DNA of 64,000 nt, from the NCBI RefSeq assembly GCF_026340305.1, contig NZ_JAPEPI010000002.1, forward strand, positions 186,001 through 250,000. Reading direction: 5' to 3'. The position numbers were made by a program, and so were the translations under genes. Every line of letters begins with the position of its first letter. The first letter of the stretch is position 1. Source of the stretch: Streptomyces sp. NBC_01381 (GTDB lineage Bacteria; Actinomycetota; Actinomycetes; Streptomycetales; Streptomycetaceae). The notes beneath the pieces were generated by a model. It was given only the letters and a program-made list of their open reading frames with translations, did no database searches and had not been told where the DNA came from. This document shows positions 8,990-18,025 of the stretch, in pieces.

Positions 8990-9120
8990 GACCGGCCGGC
9001 CAAGTGTTTTCGCTTGGATTGGCGATCCTTCCTTTTGGGTAAGGGAATTTCAACTCGGAATTCCTTATCTCTGCTTCAGTTGAAATGATCCCGGGAACAT
9101 TTTGCGGAATTGGCGGGTCA
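8990..9120. promoter_or_regulatory. A+T-rich intergenic block with inverted repeat
   Basis: This is one of the few low-GC stretches in the window. ATTTCAACT (9047-9055) and AGTTGAAAT (9078-9086) form a 9-bp inverted repeat around a GGAATTCC palindrome. It lies upstream of the lipoprotein gene that starts at 8939 and could hold its promoter and an operator. No known motif is assigned. Confidence 0.4.
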
Positions 9121-9135
9121 GTTGATATTGGGGCG

Positions 9136-9903
9136 CTACTTGGCGAGGGTCGTCTTCACCTTGGCCATCTGGGTGGAGAGCAGATCCGCCGGGAGCTTCG
9201 CCTGCTGCGGGTCGGTGAGGTGGAGGGTGAAGAAGAGCGTGACCGTGTTCTCGACGCGGACCGCCGTCAGATGCATGGGGACTTCGGAGCCCTGCGCCGC
9301 GCCCGTCATCTCCCAGGAGACCGACTCGTCGCCGCCCGCCGCGACCTGCTCGCTCTTCACCGAGGTGTACGCGACGGTGGCGCCGCCGTTGTTGCCGCTG
9401 GTCGAGAAGCCGCCCGCGCAGGCCGCGACCGCCTTGCGGAGGTCCGCGAGGGTCTTCTGGGCGCCTTCACCCTCGTACGAGAAGAGGCTCGTCGTCACCG
9501 CGAGGCCGGGCGACGCCGTGGAACCGTAGGAGCGGCTCGCCCACGCGGCGGGCTCGGGGGTGCGGTCGGTGCCGGAGGCGGTCGCGTCGGCGATGGCGCG
9601 GCACTGGGGCTTGTCGGACTTGGGGGTGACGTTCGCCGCGGCGTTGTCCTGGGCGCTGTATCCCTTGGCCTCGGCCTTCGTGACGAGCGTCTTCTTCAGC
9701 TGGGCGGCGGTGGCGGGGGCGTTCGCGTCCGCGGGCTCGGGCTCGGGATTCGCGGAGGCCGTCGCCTCCTTGCCGCCTTCCTTCTTGCCCTTGGAGTCTT
9801 CGCCGCCGTCCGACGAGCCGGAGCAGCCGGCCAGCGTCAGCAGCGAGGCGACGGTCAGCGCGGTGAGGGAGGCGAGGGGGCGGCGGTTGCGTTTGGGGTT
9901 CAC
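9136..9903 (-). CDS. Lipoprotein of unknown function
   Basis: A predicted 255-residue lipoprotein. From the GTG at 9903 it begins VNPKRNRRPLASLTALTVASLLTLAGCSGS, with lipobox LAGC; an ATG at 9969 is an alternative that would give an overlong n-region. A Lys/Glu/Gly spacer of about 35 residues rich in Pro-Glu follows. The mature domain, with AQLKKTLVTKAEAKGY, CRAIADA and a late HLTADP-like HLTDPQQAKLP, resembles substrate-free extracytoplasmic lipoproteins common in Streptomyces. Two cysteines (in PQCRAIA and AACAGG) may form a disulfide. I cannot name a function. Confidence 0.75.
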   Translation of the reverse strand: MNPKRNRRPLASLTALTVASLLTLAGCSGSSDGGEDSKGKKEGGKEATASANPEPEPADANAPATAAQLKKTLVTKAEAKGYSAQDNAAANVTPKSDKPQCRAIADATASGTDRTPEPAAWASRSYGSTASPGLAVTTSLFSYEGEGAQKTLADLRKAVAACAGGFSTSGNNGGATVAYTSVKSEQVAAGGDESVSWEMTGAAQGSEVPMHLTAVRVENTVTLFFTLHLTDPQQAKLPADLLSTQMAKVKTTLAK

Positions 9904-10135
9904 GGGTGCTTTTGCCTCTGGTTCTGGTTCTGGAGTGGAGTTGAGCAAGGTGCGGCGTACGTGAGGCATAGCGGGGCGGGTGCGGAAAACGTCACTGGTG
10001 ACGGGGCGGGCCCGGCAATTGGTCCGAATGATCCGTCCGCTCGCTTCCGCTTCGCGCGCTGTTGTATAACCGGGCCGCTCCCGCCGAGTTCGGCGGATCC
10101 CTCGCTCAACACCCAAGTCCTGGGGGGACTTTCCT

Positions 10136-11053
10136 TTGCAGATACGCACGCAGACGCGCACGCACAGACGCACCGTCGCCCGCTCCGGTACCGTCCTCGC
10201 CATGGCTCTCGCCCTCGCCACCGCGGGCCTGTTCCAGGGCGCCGAGGCCGAGGCCCAGACCGTGGAGTCGGGCTCGCTGAGCTTCAGCGGCGACACCGGT
10301 GACTGGGTCACCGGCGGTCAGTCCTTCGCGTACTCCACGGCCGCGCAGGACACCCTCGGCGTCAGCGCGTCCACGGACAACGGCGGCGTCAGCGTCAACG
10401 TCAACGGCGCCAACGGCGACTGGTGGACCCTCGACCTTGCGGCCCCGTCCGGCACCACCCTCGCGCCCGGCTCGTACACCGGTGCGACGCGAGCCGGCTC
10501 CAACGGCCCCACCGAGCCCGGCCTTTCGCTCTCCGGCAACGGCAAGGGCTGCTCCGACCTCACCGGCTCCTTCACCGTCCAGGACGTCGTCTTCGGCCCC
10601 GGCGGCTACGTCCAGAAGCTCGACGCCACGTACGAGCAGCACTGCTCGGGCAGTGAGCCCGCGCTCCGTGGCGAGGTCCACATCTCCAACCCGGCCGCAC
10701 CGGCCGAACTGCAGCTCGGCGTAGACGTGGCCGCCAAGGGCACGGTCGCCGGCGCTGACGGCAGGCCCACCGTCCACGGCACGGTCACCTGCAACGTGCC
10801 GACCGACGTCTCCGTCGCGGGCGAGGTCACGCAGACCGCGAGGAACGTGACCGTCACGGGCCCGTACTCCACCTCGGTCGCCTGTGCGCCGGGCGCGCCC
10901 GTCGCCTGGACGGCCACCGTGACCGCCTCCGGCGACAGCCCCTTCGTGAAGGGGGACGCCCAGGTCAGGGCCCAGGCCTTCACCCAGGACCCGAACTACG
11001 GCGGGACGGTCTCGGCCGAGAAGACGGCGACGGTGACTCTCACCAAGTCCTGA
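10136..11053 (+). CDS. Secreted protein of unknown function
   Basis: A 305-residue exported protein. The likely start is TTG at 10136, since GGGGGGA lies 7 nt before it. The signal peptide runs QTRTHRRTVARSGTVLAMALALATAGLFQGAEAEA. The mature part is beta-rich with low charge, rich in Gly/Ser/Thr, and contains DWWTLDLAAPSGTTLAPGSY, with two cysteines (KGCSDL, EQHCSGS) probably paired. Its first mature half looks like a jelly-roll or carbohydrate-associated module, but no catalytic motif is clear. It diverges from the lipoprotein gene at 9136-9903. Confidence 0.75.
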   Translation: MQIRTQTRTHRRTVARSGTVLAMALALATAGLFQGAEAEAQTVESGSLSFSGDTGDWVTGGQSFAYSTAAQDTLGVSASTDNGGVSVNVNGANGDWWTLDLAAPSGTTLAPGSYTGATRAGSNGPTEPGLSLSGNGKGCSDLTGSFTVQDVVFGPGGYVQKLDATYEQHCSGSEPALRGEVHISNPAAPAELQLGVDVAAKGTVAGADGRPTVHGTVTCNVPTDVSVAGEVTQTARNVTVTGPYSTSVACAPGAPVAWTATVTASGDSPFVKGDAQVRAQAFTQDPNYGGTVSAEKTATVTLTKS

Positions 11054-11178
11054 GGCTTCCTGAGGTCTGAGGTCTGAGGCCTGAGTGACGCTTGTGGTGC
11101 CCCATCCGCTTGAGAGTGAGGGGAGTTGCGAACGCGGCTCCCCGGATTCCGGGCAGTGCGGGCAAGAGGTGGGGCACC

Positions 11179-11634
11179 ATGCGTGAGGCCGAAGAGAAGA
11201 CGGCGCCGGCGGCCGCCGCGATGCGGGGGCATGCCGCGCGGTTCGTCGCGCGGGCGACCGCGCGCAGCCGGCTGCCGCTCGACTACAGCGTGGCCAGCCT
11301 CCGTGTCGTCGACTCCCTCGTCGAGGGTCTCCGCGCGGGGACCCCGGAGCGGAACCGGGTCGAGGGGGTGCTCTTCGGGCTTGGTGCGTACGTGGGTGAG
11401 GTGCTCGTGCGGCGCGCCGGTGCCGTGTGGGTGGATCTCGACGACAGCCGGCGCGCCTGGTTCGGGCAGTCCGTGGGCGTACGGATGCCGGACGACAGGG
11501 TCTGGAATCCGCTCGGGAAGGTCGTCAACCGTTTCGAGCTCGGCCCCGAGGAATCGCTGCAGACCTTCTATCTGACGCTGCACGGGCGCAGACGGGGCGG
11601 CACAGGGCCCCGCACGGCGGGCGGCTCGCGCTAG
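11179..11634 (+). CDS. Conserved streptomycete protein of unknown function
   Basis: A 151-residue soluble protein. The ATG at 11179 has GAGGTGGGG just upstream. Helical N-terminal half, then a segment VLFGLGAYVGEVLVRRAGAVWVDLDD and a C-terminal TFYLTLHGRR. The pattern GAYVGEVL with a following AxW is seen in small cytoplasmic proteins of unknown role; I do not assign a family. Its stop overlaps the end of the opposing DUF397 gene by 4 bases, so the two genes converge with no room for a terminator. Confidence 0.7.
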   Translation: MREAEEKTAPAAAAMRGHAARFVARATARSRLPLDYSVASLRVVDSLVEGLRAGTPERNRVEGVLFGLGAYVGEVLVRRAGAVWVDLDDSRRAWFGQSVGVRMPDDRVWNPLGKVVNRFELGPEESLQTFYLTLHGRRRGGTGPRTAGGSR

Positions 11635-11957
11635 TCCGCCATGAGGGGCGCCATGCCTGTGGCGCGGACCGCCGTGACGAACGCCGTCCAGGCAGGGGCG
11701 GCGAAGACGACTGCCGGGCCGTGGGGGTTCTTACTGTCGCGGACGGGGATGTGGGCGTGTGCCTCGTAGGCGGCGTCGTTCACTTCGAGGCAGTCACCGC
11801 TTTCGCCGCCGCTGTACGTCGACTTACGCCAGGCCGCCGTCAGGTGGACGTCGCTGACCTCCAGGCAGTCGCCGCTACTCCCGCCGCTGTAGCTGGACTT
11901 GCGCCACATCGGTACGGCCGAAGCGTCCGGGATGCTCAGGTGCCTACTGCTGCGCAT
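11631..11957 (-). CDS. DUF397 protein with two tandem DUF397 copies
   Basis: This small acidic protein has two copies of the DUF397 signature: WRKSSYSGGSSGDCLEVSDV and, about 26 residues on, WRKSTYSGGESGDCLEVND, followed by VPVRDSK-like IPVRDSKNPHGPAV. DUF397 proteins are the usual partners of WhiJ-like XRE regulators in Streptomyces and are thought to antagonise them. I chose ATG 11957 because AAGGA precedes it by 8 nt; ATG 11963 is also possible. It overlaps the 3' end of the XRE gene by 14 bases, so the two are coupled. Two full copies are less common than one. Confidence 0.92.
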   Translation of the reverse strand: MRSSRHLSIPDASAVPMWRKSSYSGGSSGDCLEVSDVHLTAAWRKSTYSGGESGDCLEVNDAAYEAHAHIPVRDSKNPHGPAVVFAAPAWTAFVTAVRATGMAPLMAD

Positions 11958-12774
11958 GCTCATAATCCTTTGCGACGGACCTGATCAGGGCCAGGGAGGC
12001 GCGGTGCGAGAGCGCGTCACCCAGGGCGTGATCGTATGCCGCTTGGCACTCGCGCACCACGGACGGGACTTCGAGCACCCGCCCTGTCTTCAAGCCTTCC
12101 ACATACGCGACCGGCGGCAGGTCCTCGAACCACATGAGCGTGACGATGCCCTCCAGCAGTGCGTGGAAGCCCGCCGAGAAGGGGAGCACATGCACGCGGA
12201 TGCGGTGGCTCTCGCCCAACTCCAAGATGTGACAGAGCTGTTCGCACATGATGGACGGGCTGCCGATGGGGCGCCGCAGCACTGCCTCGTCGAGCAGTGA
12301 CCAGAACACCGGTGCGTGGAAGTCGTCGAGGATATGGGCGCGTTCGAGGCGTGTGACGAGCAGCCTGTCACGTTCCTCGACGGTCTTGGATGGGAAGCCC
12401 GAGCCGAGCACCTCGCTCGCGTAGGCCTGGGTCTGGAGGACGCCCGGTACCAGCTTGGGGCCGTAGACCCTGATCACCTTCGCCTGCCGCTCCAACTTCA
12501 GAGCTTCGTCGAAGTGTGCGGCGACACGGCCCTCGCCCAGCGTGGGCAGGAACTCCTCGAAGAACCCGCCCGTGTGCAGCACCTGGTCAAGGCGTCGCGC
12601 ATCCTCCAGGTCGGGTCTGCGGCGGCCCGCCTCGATGTGCGCGATGTGCGTACGCGACATGATCGCCCGCTGGCTTAGCTCCTCCTGGGTGAGCTCGGCT
12701 TCCTCGCGGCGCCGCTTGAGCTCCTTGCCGTACTTCTCGCGAGACTGCGGGTTGTCCTCGATCGCCACGCCCAA
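11944..12774 (-). CDS. XRE-family (WhiJ-like) transcriptional regulator with DUF5753
   Basis: A 276-residue DNA-binding protein. Residues about 15-70 form a helix-turn-helix (LKRRREEAELTQEELSQRA, then SRTHIAHIEAGRRRPD). The rest is the C-terminal ligand- or partner-binding domain found in WhiJ-type proteins (KVIRVYGPKLVPGVLQTQAYA and a late LPPVAYVEG). It likely binds its own promoter and is tuned by the DUF397 protein encoded downstream. Such pairs affect development and antibiotic production in S. coelicolor; the target of this one is unknown. A small ORF is read divergently 105 nt away. Confidence 0.93.
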   Translation of the reverse strand: MGVAIEDNPQSREKYGKELKRRREEAELTQEELSQRAIMSRTHIAHIEAGRRRPDLEDARRLDQVLHTGGFFEEFLPTLGEGRVAAHFDEALKLERQAKVIRVYGPKLVPGVLQTQAYASEVLGSGFPSKTVEERDRLLVTRLERAHILDDFHAPVFWSLLDEAVLRRPIGSPSIMCEQLCHILELGESHRIRVHVLPFSAGFHALLEGIVTLMWFEDLPPVAYVEGLKTGRVLEVPSVVRECQAAYDHALGDALSHRASLALIRSVAKDYEHAQQ

Positions 12775-12879
12775 CTCCCCATTGTGCAGGTTCCGTTGTC
12801 ACGCTGAGCTATCTACCCAGCGTACGGGCGTCCGCCCCACTCTGTGACTGGAACAGCACGCAGAGTGAGAGGCAAGGCA

Positions 12880-13071
12880 ATGGAAGAGGCTGAAGGTGCG
12901 CCGCCCGAGGGGCAGTTGGAGGGGGCCGGGATCACGCTGCGGGTGTCGCGGGACGGTGGGCGGACCTGGGGGCCGCGTGTCGCCTACTGGCCCGCGCGGG
13001 ATGCGGCTCCGCTGCAGTCCGGTGGGCGGTTTCCGCCGTGTGCTTGTCCGAGGTGCAGGAGTGTGAAGTGA
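12880..13071 (+). CDS. Small hypothetical protein, 63 aa
   Basis: A short ORF beginning MEEAEGAPPEGQ with GAGAGG 7 nt upstream. The sequence LRVSRDGGRTWGPRVAYWP and the C-terminal GGRFPPCACPRC look conserved in style, with a Cys-x-Cys-x-x-Cys cluster that could bind zinc. It is transcribed away from the XRE gene and lies 141 nt before the next gene. Small proteins of this kind are often found next to XRE/DUF397 pairs, but I cannot assign a role. Confidence 0.6.
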   Translation: MEEAEGAPPEGQLEGAGITLRVSRDGGRTWGPRVAYWPARDAAPLQSGGRFPPCACPRCRSVK

Positions 13072-13114
13072 CCGTCTGTGTGCGGGAGTTCATGTAGCGC
13101 GACCTCGACCGCTT

Positions 13115-13178
13115 CCTCGTATGGCGTCATGGCGTACGAGGCGGCCCTCGTCTCTGGCGGGAACCGGTGACGAGGGCC
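13115..13178. promoter_or_regulatory. Two consecutive hairpins before the winged-helix gene
   Basis: CCTCGTA (13115-13121) pairs with TACGAGG (13135-13141), then GGCCCTCGTC (13143-13152) pairs with GACGAGGGCC (13169-13178). They separate the 63-residue ORF from the next start at 13213 and could be a terminator or attenuator. Confidence 0.45.
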
Positions 13179-13212
13179 TTCACCCCGAGTGCTTACACAA
13201 GGAGCACCCGAA

Positions 13213-14169
13213 ATGTTGCGTCATGTTATCGCGCCTGCCCGATTTTTCTCTCAGGTGCCGAACGAAATCATCCGTCATCCCCGGCTCTCCTCCGATGCCG
13301 TCCGGCTGCTGACCTGGCAGCTCTCGCTCCCCGTCGACGCCGATGAATCACTCTCGAAGACCGCCCAGCGCGCCGGCATCGGCAAGGTCGCCTTCCTGCG
13401 TGCCAAGGGGCAGTTGAAGGACGAGGGTTACGTTCATGAGTGGCGCGAGCAGGTCGAGCGCGGGCGGTGGCGGACCCGGCAGCTCGTGTCGAATGTGCCG
13501 CTCAGTCGGGATGAGGCGGCCCGTGTGGGAGCGGTATCGACGCAGGTCGCACCGACGGTCGCCGTACCGGCCGCCGGTGCGCCGATGGGTCGGGGCGTCG
13601 GCCGTCTTCCAGAGCAAACCCCCGTAGGGGACACCTACCAACCGTCCCCGGAGGCGGTGCCGGTGCCGGAGCCCGCGCTCGCCGCCGAGGCCCGCCGCAT
13701 CGTCGACGCCCTGCACCGGCTCGACCCGCGCCTCCGCGTACCCCGCGGGATACTGCCGGAACTGGCCGAGCTGGCCGCCCAGTGGCTGGCGGTGGGGCAC
13801 ACGGTGGACGCCGTACGCGAGGAGATCAGACGCCAACTGCCGGGTTGCGGCACGGCAGTTCACCACCCGGGCGGACTCGTCCGATACGTACTGCGGGAGG
13901 CCCCGCCCCTCGACGTACCAGCCGAGTCGAGTGCGCGTGTCGCGCAGATGGTGGAGTGCGCGGGCGCGCACACCCAGCCCCGTCTCTTCCGCCCCGTCGC
14001 CGACGAGCTGCTCTGTGCCGACTGCCGTCAGGCGAGGGCGGAGTCCGCCGCAGGGGCTCAGACTGCCGTGCGCGGCGCGGCAGTGGCCCGTGCCGCCTTG
14101 CGTCGGTGGGACGGGACGCCGAGCGCCGTGCCGCTCCCCCTCGTCTCCGGGGTACGGCACGGCGCGTAG
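13213..14169 (+). CDS. Winged-helix protein of plasmid-replication/regulator type
   Basis: A 318-residue protein with AAGGAG 8 nt before its ATG. Residues about 15-90 resemble a winged helix (NEIIRHPRLSSDAVRLLTWQ, SKTAQRAGIGKVAFLRAKGQL, GYVHEWREQ). A long Pro/Val/Ala linker follows, then a helical domain (ILPELAELAAQWLAVG) and a small Cys pattern (VECAGAH ... LLCADCRQAR). Similar proteins are widespread on streptomycete chromosomes and mobile elements, where they are annotated only as helix-turn-helix proteins. No partition, integrase or replicase gene lies nearby, so I do not call an element. Confidence 0.75.
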   Translation: MLRHVIAPARFFSQVPNEIIRHPRLSSDAVRLLTWQLSLPVDADESLSKTAQRAGIGKVAFLRAKGQLKDEGYVHEWREQVERGRWRTRQLVSNVPLSRDEAARVGAVSTQVAPTVAVPAAGAPMGRGVGRLPEQTPVGDTYQPSPEAVPVPEPALAAEARRIVDALHRLDPRLRVPRGILPELAELAAQWLAVGHTVDAVREEIRRQLPGCGTAVHHPGGLVRYVLREAPPLDVPAESSARVAQMVECAGAHTQPRLFRPVADELLCADCRQARAESAAGAQTAVRGAAVARAALRRWDGTPSAVPLPLVSGVRHGA

Positions 14170-14185
14170 AGCCGCCCAATAAGGG

Positions 14186-16984
14186 TTACGGGGTCAGCGT
14201 CTGGCCCAGGTGCGCCCCCGCCGGAGTCCCCAGCAACGTACGCCCGTAGTACACGCCACCCGACGTCGAGACGCCCGACGAGCCGCTGTCCAGCTGGAGG
14301 ATCGTGCCGTCGCCCGTGTCCTCGCCGTCCACGCCGATCGCCAGATCCGCGCGGCCGTAGCCGGAGAGGTCCGTCAGGACGGCCGACGAGCCGAGGCGGT
14401 CCGCCGTCTCCGTGGAGCCCGTGATGCCCGTCGTGTCCTGGGAGAAGGCCAGTGCGCCCGTGCCCGTCAGGCCGGACGACGATCCCTTCAGGAGCAGGGA
14501 CGTGCCCGCGTCCTTGCGGGACGTTCCGTCACGGGTGATGTCCTCGTTCGGGGCGCCCGTCAGGACGTCCGCGTAACCGTCGAGGTTGTAGTCGCCCGCC
14601 GAGACCGACCAGCCCATCGCGTCGCCCGACTCGGCGGCGCCCGGGACGCCGGACGTGTCCTGGTGGATCGTCTTCATGCCGGTGGTGGTGAAGCCCGTTG
14701 ACGTGCCCGGAACCACCGTCACCTGGCCGCCCGCGAAGGCGCCCGACTCGGCCGTGTACGGCTGGCCGATCACCAGGTCGTCGTAGCCGTTGCCGTTCAC
14801 ATCGGCCACGGCGAGCGAGCGGCCGCCCTTGACCGTCAGCGAACCGACCCTGCTCAGGCCCGACCTGGTGCCCTTGAACCACTGGACCTTGCCGATGCCG
14901 GCCTGGTCGCGGTAGGTCAGTGCCACGTCCGCGTAGCCGTCACGGTTGAAGTCGCCGGACGCGGCGTCCGCGTACGCGATGGCCGTGTCGCCGGACGTCA
15001 GCGTGCCGCCCACCTCACTGCCCGGTGCGAAGCGCGCCGCCCACGTGCCGCCGGTGCCGGTCGACGCCGAGAAGACGTCCGCCTTGCCGTCCGCGTTGAA
15101 GTCGGCGACGGCCACCGCTGAGCCGAACTTGGCGCCCGGGTAGTGGAAGTCGTCCGCGAGCTGCATGTCCGTGCCCGACGTGAACGCCGGGCCGTAGAGG
15201 ATCGTGACCGCGCCGCGGTCCGCGTTGGTGGCGTCGTCCTCGCCGGGGGCGCCGATCGCCAGGTCCGCGTAACCGTCGCCGTTGATGTCGCCCCAGGCCG
15301 TCGCCGCCGCCCAGTTGTCGCCCGCCTCGGAGGCGCCGGGGACGCCGGGGCTCGACTGGGTGAGGGTCTTCTTCGACGCGCCTACCGGGCCGTCCAGACC
15401 GCCGGGGATCACCGTCAGCGTGCCTACGCCGCCCGATGCCTTGGGCGTGCCCGCCACCAGGTCCGTGATGCCGTCACGGTTGAAGTCGGCGGTCGGGGTC
15501 GCGGAGTTGCGGCCCGCGCTTGCCGCATAGCGGCGGATCTCGCCGAGCGTCGAGTAGAGGTTCTTGCCGGGGCAGGCCGTCGCGAAGCCGTCCCGGTGGC
15601 CCGAGACGGTGTTCAGGGAAGGGGTGTCGCCCTTCTTCCACACGCCCGTGTCGTCGCCCGCCGTCAGCGTGACCTTGGCCAGCGGGTCGCCGCCGTACTG
15701 GCCGAGCTTCCAGGCCGCGACGCGGGAGACCGACTCCAGGGCGGCGCGGGTCGGCTTGCCCGCCTTCTTGTACGTCGTGCCGGGGGCGGGGTTCTCGTTG
15801 CCCTCGAAGTCGCCGAGCATCGCTATGCCCGCCGACTCGGCGTTGAAGCCGTACGTGTGCGCGCCCTTCACCGGCAGATCGGTGCCGCCGCCGCGGCCCT
15901 CGAAGACCTGGCCGCACTTGTCCACGAGGAAGTTGTAGCCGAGGTCGTTCCAGCCCTCGGTCTTCACGTGGTACGTCATGATGCCGCGGACCAGGGCCGG
16001 GGACTGGGCGCAGCTGTAGTCGTTCGTACCGACCGTGTGGTGGACGAAGACCGCCTTGACCTTCTCGATGTACTCCGGCGGGTCCTCGACCAGGGACTCG
16101 TCCGCGCCCCAGGCCGCGCGGTTGATCATGGGCGGCTTGGTGACCGTGGACGGCGGGGCCGGGGGGACCGTCGGCTCGGGGTCGGGCTCCGACGTGGTGG
16201 GGGCGGGGGAGGTGGGCGGTTCGGTGCCCGGCTCCGAGGCCGTCGGGGACGGCGCCTGCGAAGTGGGCTCCTCCGTCGGGGGCTGCGAGGTGGGCGCCTC
16301 CGACGGCGCGGGCGACGCGGGCTCGGTCGGCTCCGGCGTTGGTGTCTCGTCGGCCGCGACCTCCATGGGCGCCGAGAACGCCGCGGGTGCCATCGCCGAA
16401 CCGTCGAGCGCCGGGTTGTCCGCCTCCTTGGACGTCACACCCGGGTCGACGAGGTTGACCTCAAGCCCCGTCGGCAGCGGGGCACTGGAGCTGCCGTCCG
16501 CCGCGACCACCCGGACCTCCACGCCGTCGGACGGGCCGACCCAGAGCGGCTCGGAAGCGGCGCGCATGCCCGCCTCGACCTTCTCGGGCAGATGCAGCTC
16601 CAGGTCCAGGTTCTGCCAGCCGGTCCACTTGCCGCCCTCGATGGAGCGCGTACGCACCTGCGCCGTGCCGTCGAGCTCCTTCGTCACGCCGGTCCACGAG
16701 ACGCCGAGCAGCGAGAACTGCTTGGTCGACGTGCGCGGCAGCTCCCTCCTCTTCGCGCCGTCGGCCTTGAGCGCGATGTCGTGCACGCTCACCGGACGCT
16801 TGCCCCGCGAGCCGCCGTCCGTCGAATCCGCCGACGGATCCGCCATCGCGTACGTGATCACCCCCGCGCCCCCCAGCACGACGGCTCCGATCGTCAGCCA
16901 CGCCCTGCGCTTGAGACTCAAAGGTCTGTACGCATGCGTGGTACGCGCTGATTCGCGCGGTTTGCGCGGGCTCAAATGCCCCAC
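14186..16984 (-). CDS. Secreted N-acetylmuramoyl-L-alanine amidase with FG-GAP repeats
   Basis: A 932-residue exported protein. After a basic n-region a hydrophobic segment (AWLTIGAVVLGGAGVITYAMA) forms a signal or anchor. A Pro/Ser/Thr-rich linker (about residues 205-275) leads to an amidase_2/PGRP domain starting INRAAWGADESL. Zinc ligands are seen in VFVHHTVG and SGHRDGFATACPG. The C-terminal 450 residues carry about seven FG-GAP units with Ca-binding DxNxDG loops, for example DFNRDGITDLVAG, DINGDGYADLAIG and DYNLDGYADVLTG. It should cut the stem peptide from muramic acid, with the propeller binding the wall or other surface ligands. Single gene, no operon. Confidence 0.93.
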   Translation of the reverse strand: MGHLSPRKPRESARTTHAYRPLSLKRRAWLTIGAVVLGGAGVITYAMADPSADSTDGGSRGKRPVSVHDIALKADGAKRRELPRTSTKQFSLLGVSWTGVTKELDGTAQVRTRSIEGGKWTGWQNLDLELHLPEKVEAGMRAASEPLWVGPSDGVEVRVVAADGSSSAPLPTGLEVNLVDPGVTSKEADNPALDGSAMAPAAFSAPMEVAADETPTPEPTEPASPAPSEAPTSQPPTEEPTSQAPSPTASEPGTEPPTSPAPTTSEPDPEPTVPPAPPSTVTKPPMINRAAWGADESLVEDPPEYIEKVKAVFVHHTVGTNDYSCAQSPALVRGIMTYHVKTEGWNDLGYNFLVDKCGQVFEGRGGGTDLPVKGAHTYGFNAESAGIAMLGDFEGNENPAPGTTYKKAGKPTRAALESVSRVAAWKLGQYGGDPLAKVTLTAGDDTGVWKKGDTPSLNTVSGHRDGFATACPGKNLYSTLGEIRRYAASAGRNSATPTADFNRDGITDLVAGTPKASGGVGTLTVIPGGLDGPVGASKKTLTQSSPGVPGASEAGDNWAAATAWGDINGDGYADLAIGAPGEDDATNADRGAVTILYGPAFTSGTDMQLADDFHYPGAKFGSAVAVADFNADGKADVFSASTGTGGTWAARFAPGSEVGGTLTSGDTAIAYADAASGDFNRDGYADVALTYRDQAGIGKVQWFKGTRSGLSRVGSLTVKGGRSLAVADVNGNGYDDLVIGQPYTAESGAFAGGQVTVVPGTSTGFTTTGMKTIHQDTSGVPGAAESGDAMGWSVSAGDYNLDGYADVLTGAPNEDITRDGTSRKDAGTSLLLKGSSSGLTGTGALAFSQDTTGITGSTETADRLGSSAVLTDLSGYGRADLAIGVDGEDTGDGTILQLDSGSSGVSTSGGVYYGRTLLGTPAGAHLGQTLTP

Positions 16985-17179
16985 CCCTTAGCGGAATTGC
17001 CGACTGAATTGCCGGTTGACCAAAGCGAGTGCGTACGACCGGCCGGCAGGGCAAAGGGTTGTACGAATCCGGGCCCGAAACGACGTGATGTATCCCGCAC
17101 TTCTGACGTGTGACATATGGCCTGAGCATTGCGCTGGGTCACGTGACAGCTGTGAACGGGAAGTGGACGAGGAGTGTGG

Positions 17180-18025
17180 GTGGGGACCGTGGTTCTTGGG
17201 GCGGGGAAGCGACGACAGTGGCTGCGGGCAGCGGCCTGCTGTCTCGTGATGGGGGCGCTCGCGTCCTGCGGTTCGGAGGGGAAGATCTACGAGGGAATGG
17301 TCGAGCGGACGCCGCCGGAGCCGCCGAAGCCCGCAGACGAGGTGCGCGGCGAGCGGCTCTCCGAGGAGGCCATGCGGCTCCTCAAGGACGCCGATTCCCT
17401 TCGCATCGCGGTCGAGATGACCGGCCCCGGGAAGCACCAGAAGATCTCCGTGCACATGGACCGTCACAACAAGTGCACCGGAACCTTCGACGACGGGCCC
17501 ATGAAGAAGGGCGACATCGTCATGGTCAGCGCCGATGAGGCCTACTTCCGGTTCTCGGACGAGGCGCTCGACGCGGTCCGCGCCCACGGCGTGACGCTCG
17601 GCCCGGAGGCCGAGGCCAAGTCCAGGGAGCGGACGGCGCTCGCCCGCGGCAAGTACCTGAGGATCCCTGATCAGCCCCAGGGGCCGAAGGGCGTTTCGCC
17701 CACGCGGATGTGCGACCTGGGCACGGCGCTCGGTGATCTGGGCGACGCCCCGGCCGACGGCGCGCGTGCGCTGCCGGACAAGCAGTGGCACGGCCAACGC
17801 GTGACCCCGCTCGTCGCGAAGGACGGTGGCCACGACATGACCGTCTACCTGGCGGCGGGCGACAAGCCGTACATCGTCGGCATGACGCAGACGCGGGGCA
17901 CCGAGCACATGGTGATGGAGATGTCCGACTACGACAAGCCGGTCGTCGCGGCGTCCCCCGACCCGTCCCTGGTCCTCGACATGACGGACGTCGGCCTGGG
18001 CGGTGGCTCGCCGTTCGCCGTGTGA
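17180..18025 (+). CDS. Secreted lipoprotein of unknown function
   Basis: A 281-residue predicted lipoprotein. Several GTG codons are possible; 17180 is preferred because GAGGAG ends 5 nt before it. The signal peptide is LRAAACCLVMGALASCGSEG with lipobox LASC. The mature part has a helical opening (ERLSEEAMRLLKDADSLRIAVEM) and beta-rich body, a style like LppX/LprG or other small streptomycete lipoproteins, but no named motif. It lies 111 nt before an ECF sigma gene on the same strand and could be linked to envelope sensing, though nothing proves it. Confidence 0.75.
   Translation: MGTVVLGAGKRRQWLRAAACCLVMGALASCGSEGKIYEGMVERTPPEPPKPADEVRGERLSEEAMRLLKDADSLRIAVEMTGPGKHQKISVHMDRHNKCTGTFDDGPMKKGDIVMVSADEAYFRFSDEALDAVRAHGVTLGPEAEAKSRERTALARGKYLRIPDQPQGPKGVSPTRMCDLGTALGDLGDAPADGARALPDKQWHGQRVTPLVAKDGGHDMTVYLAAGDKPYIVGMTQTRGTEHMVMEMSDYDKPVVAASPDPSLVLDMTDVGLGGGSPFAV

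Noticed and set aside
13213..14169. Integrated plasmid or AICE indicated by a replication-like winged-helix gene
   Set aside because: No integrase, excisionase, tra gene or att repeat is seen around it.
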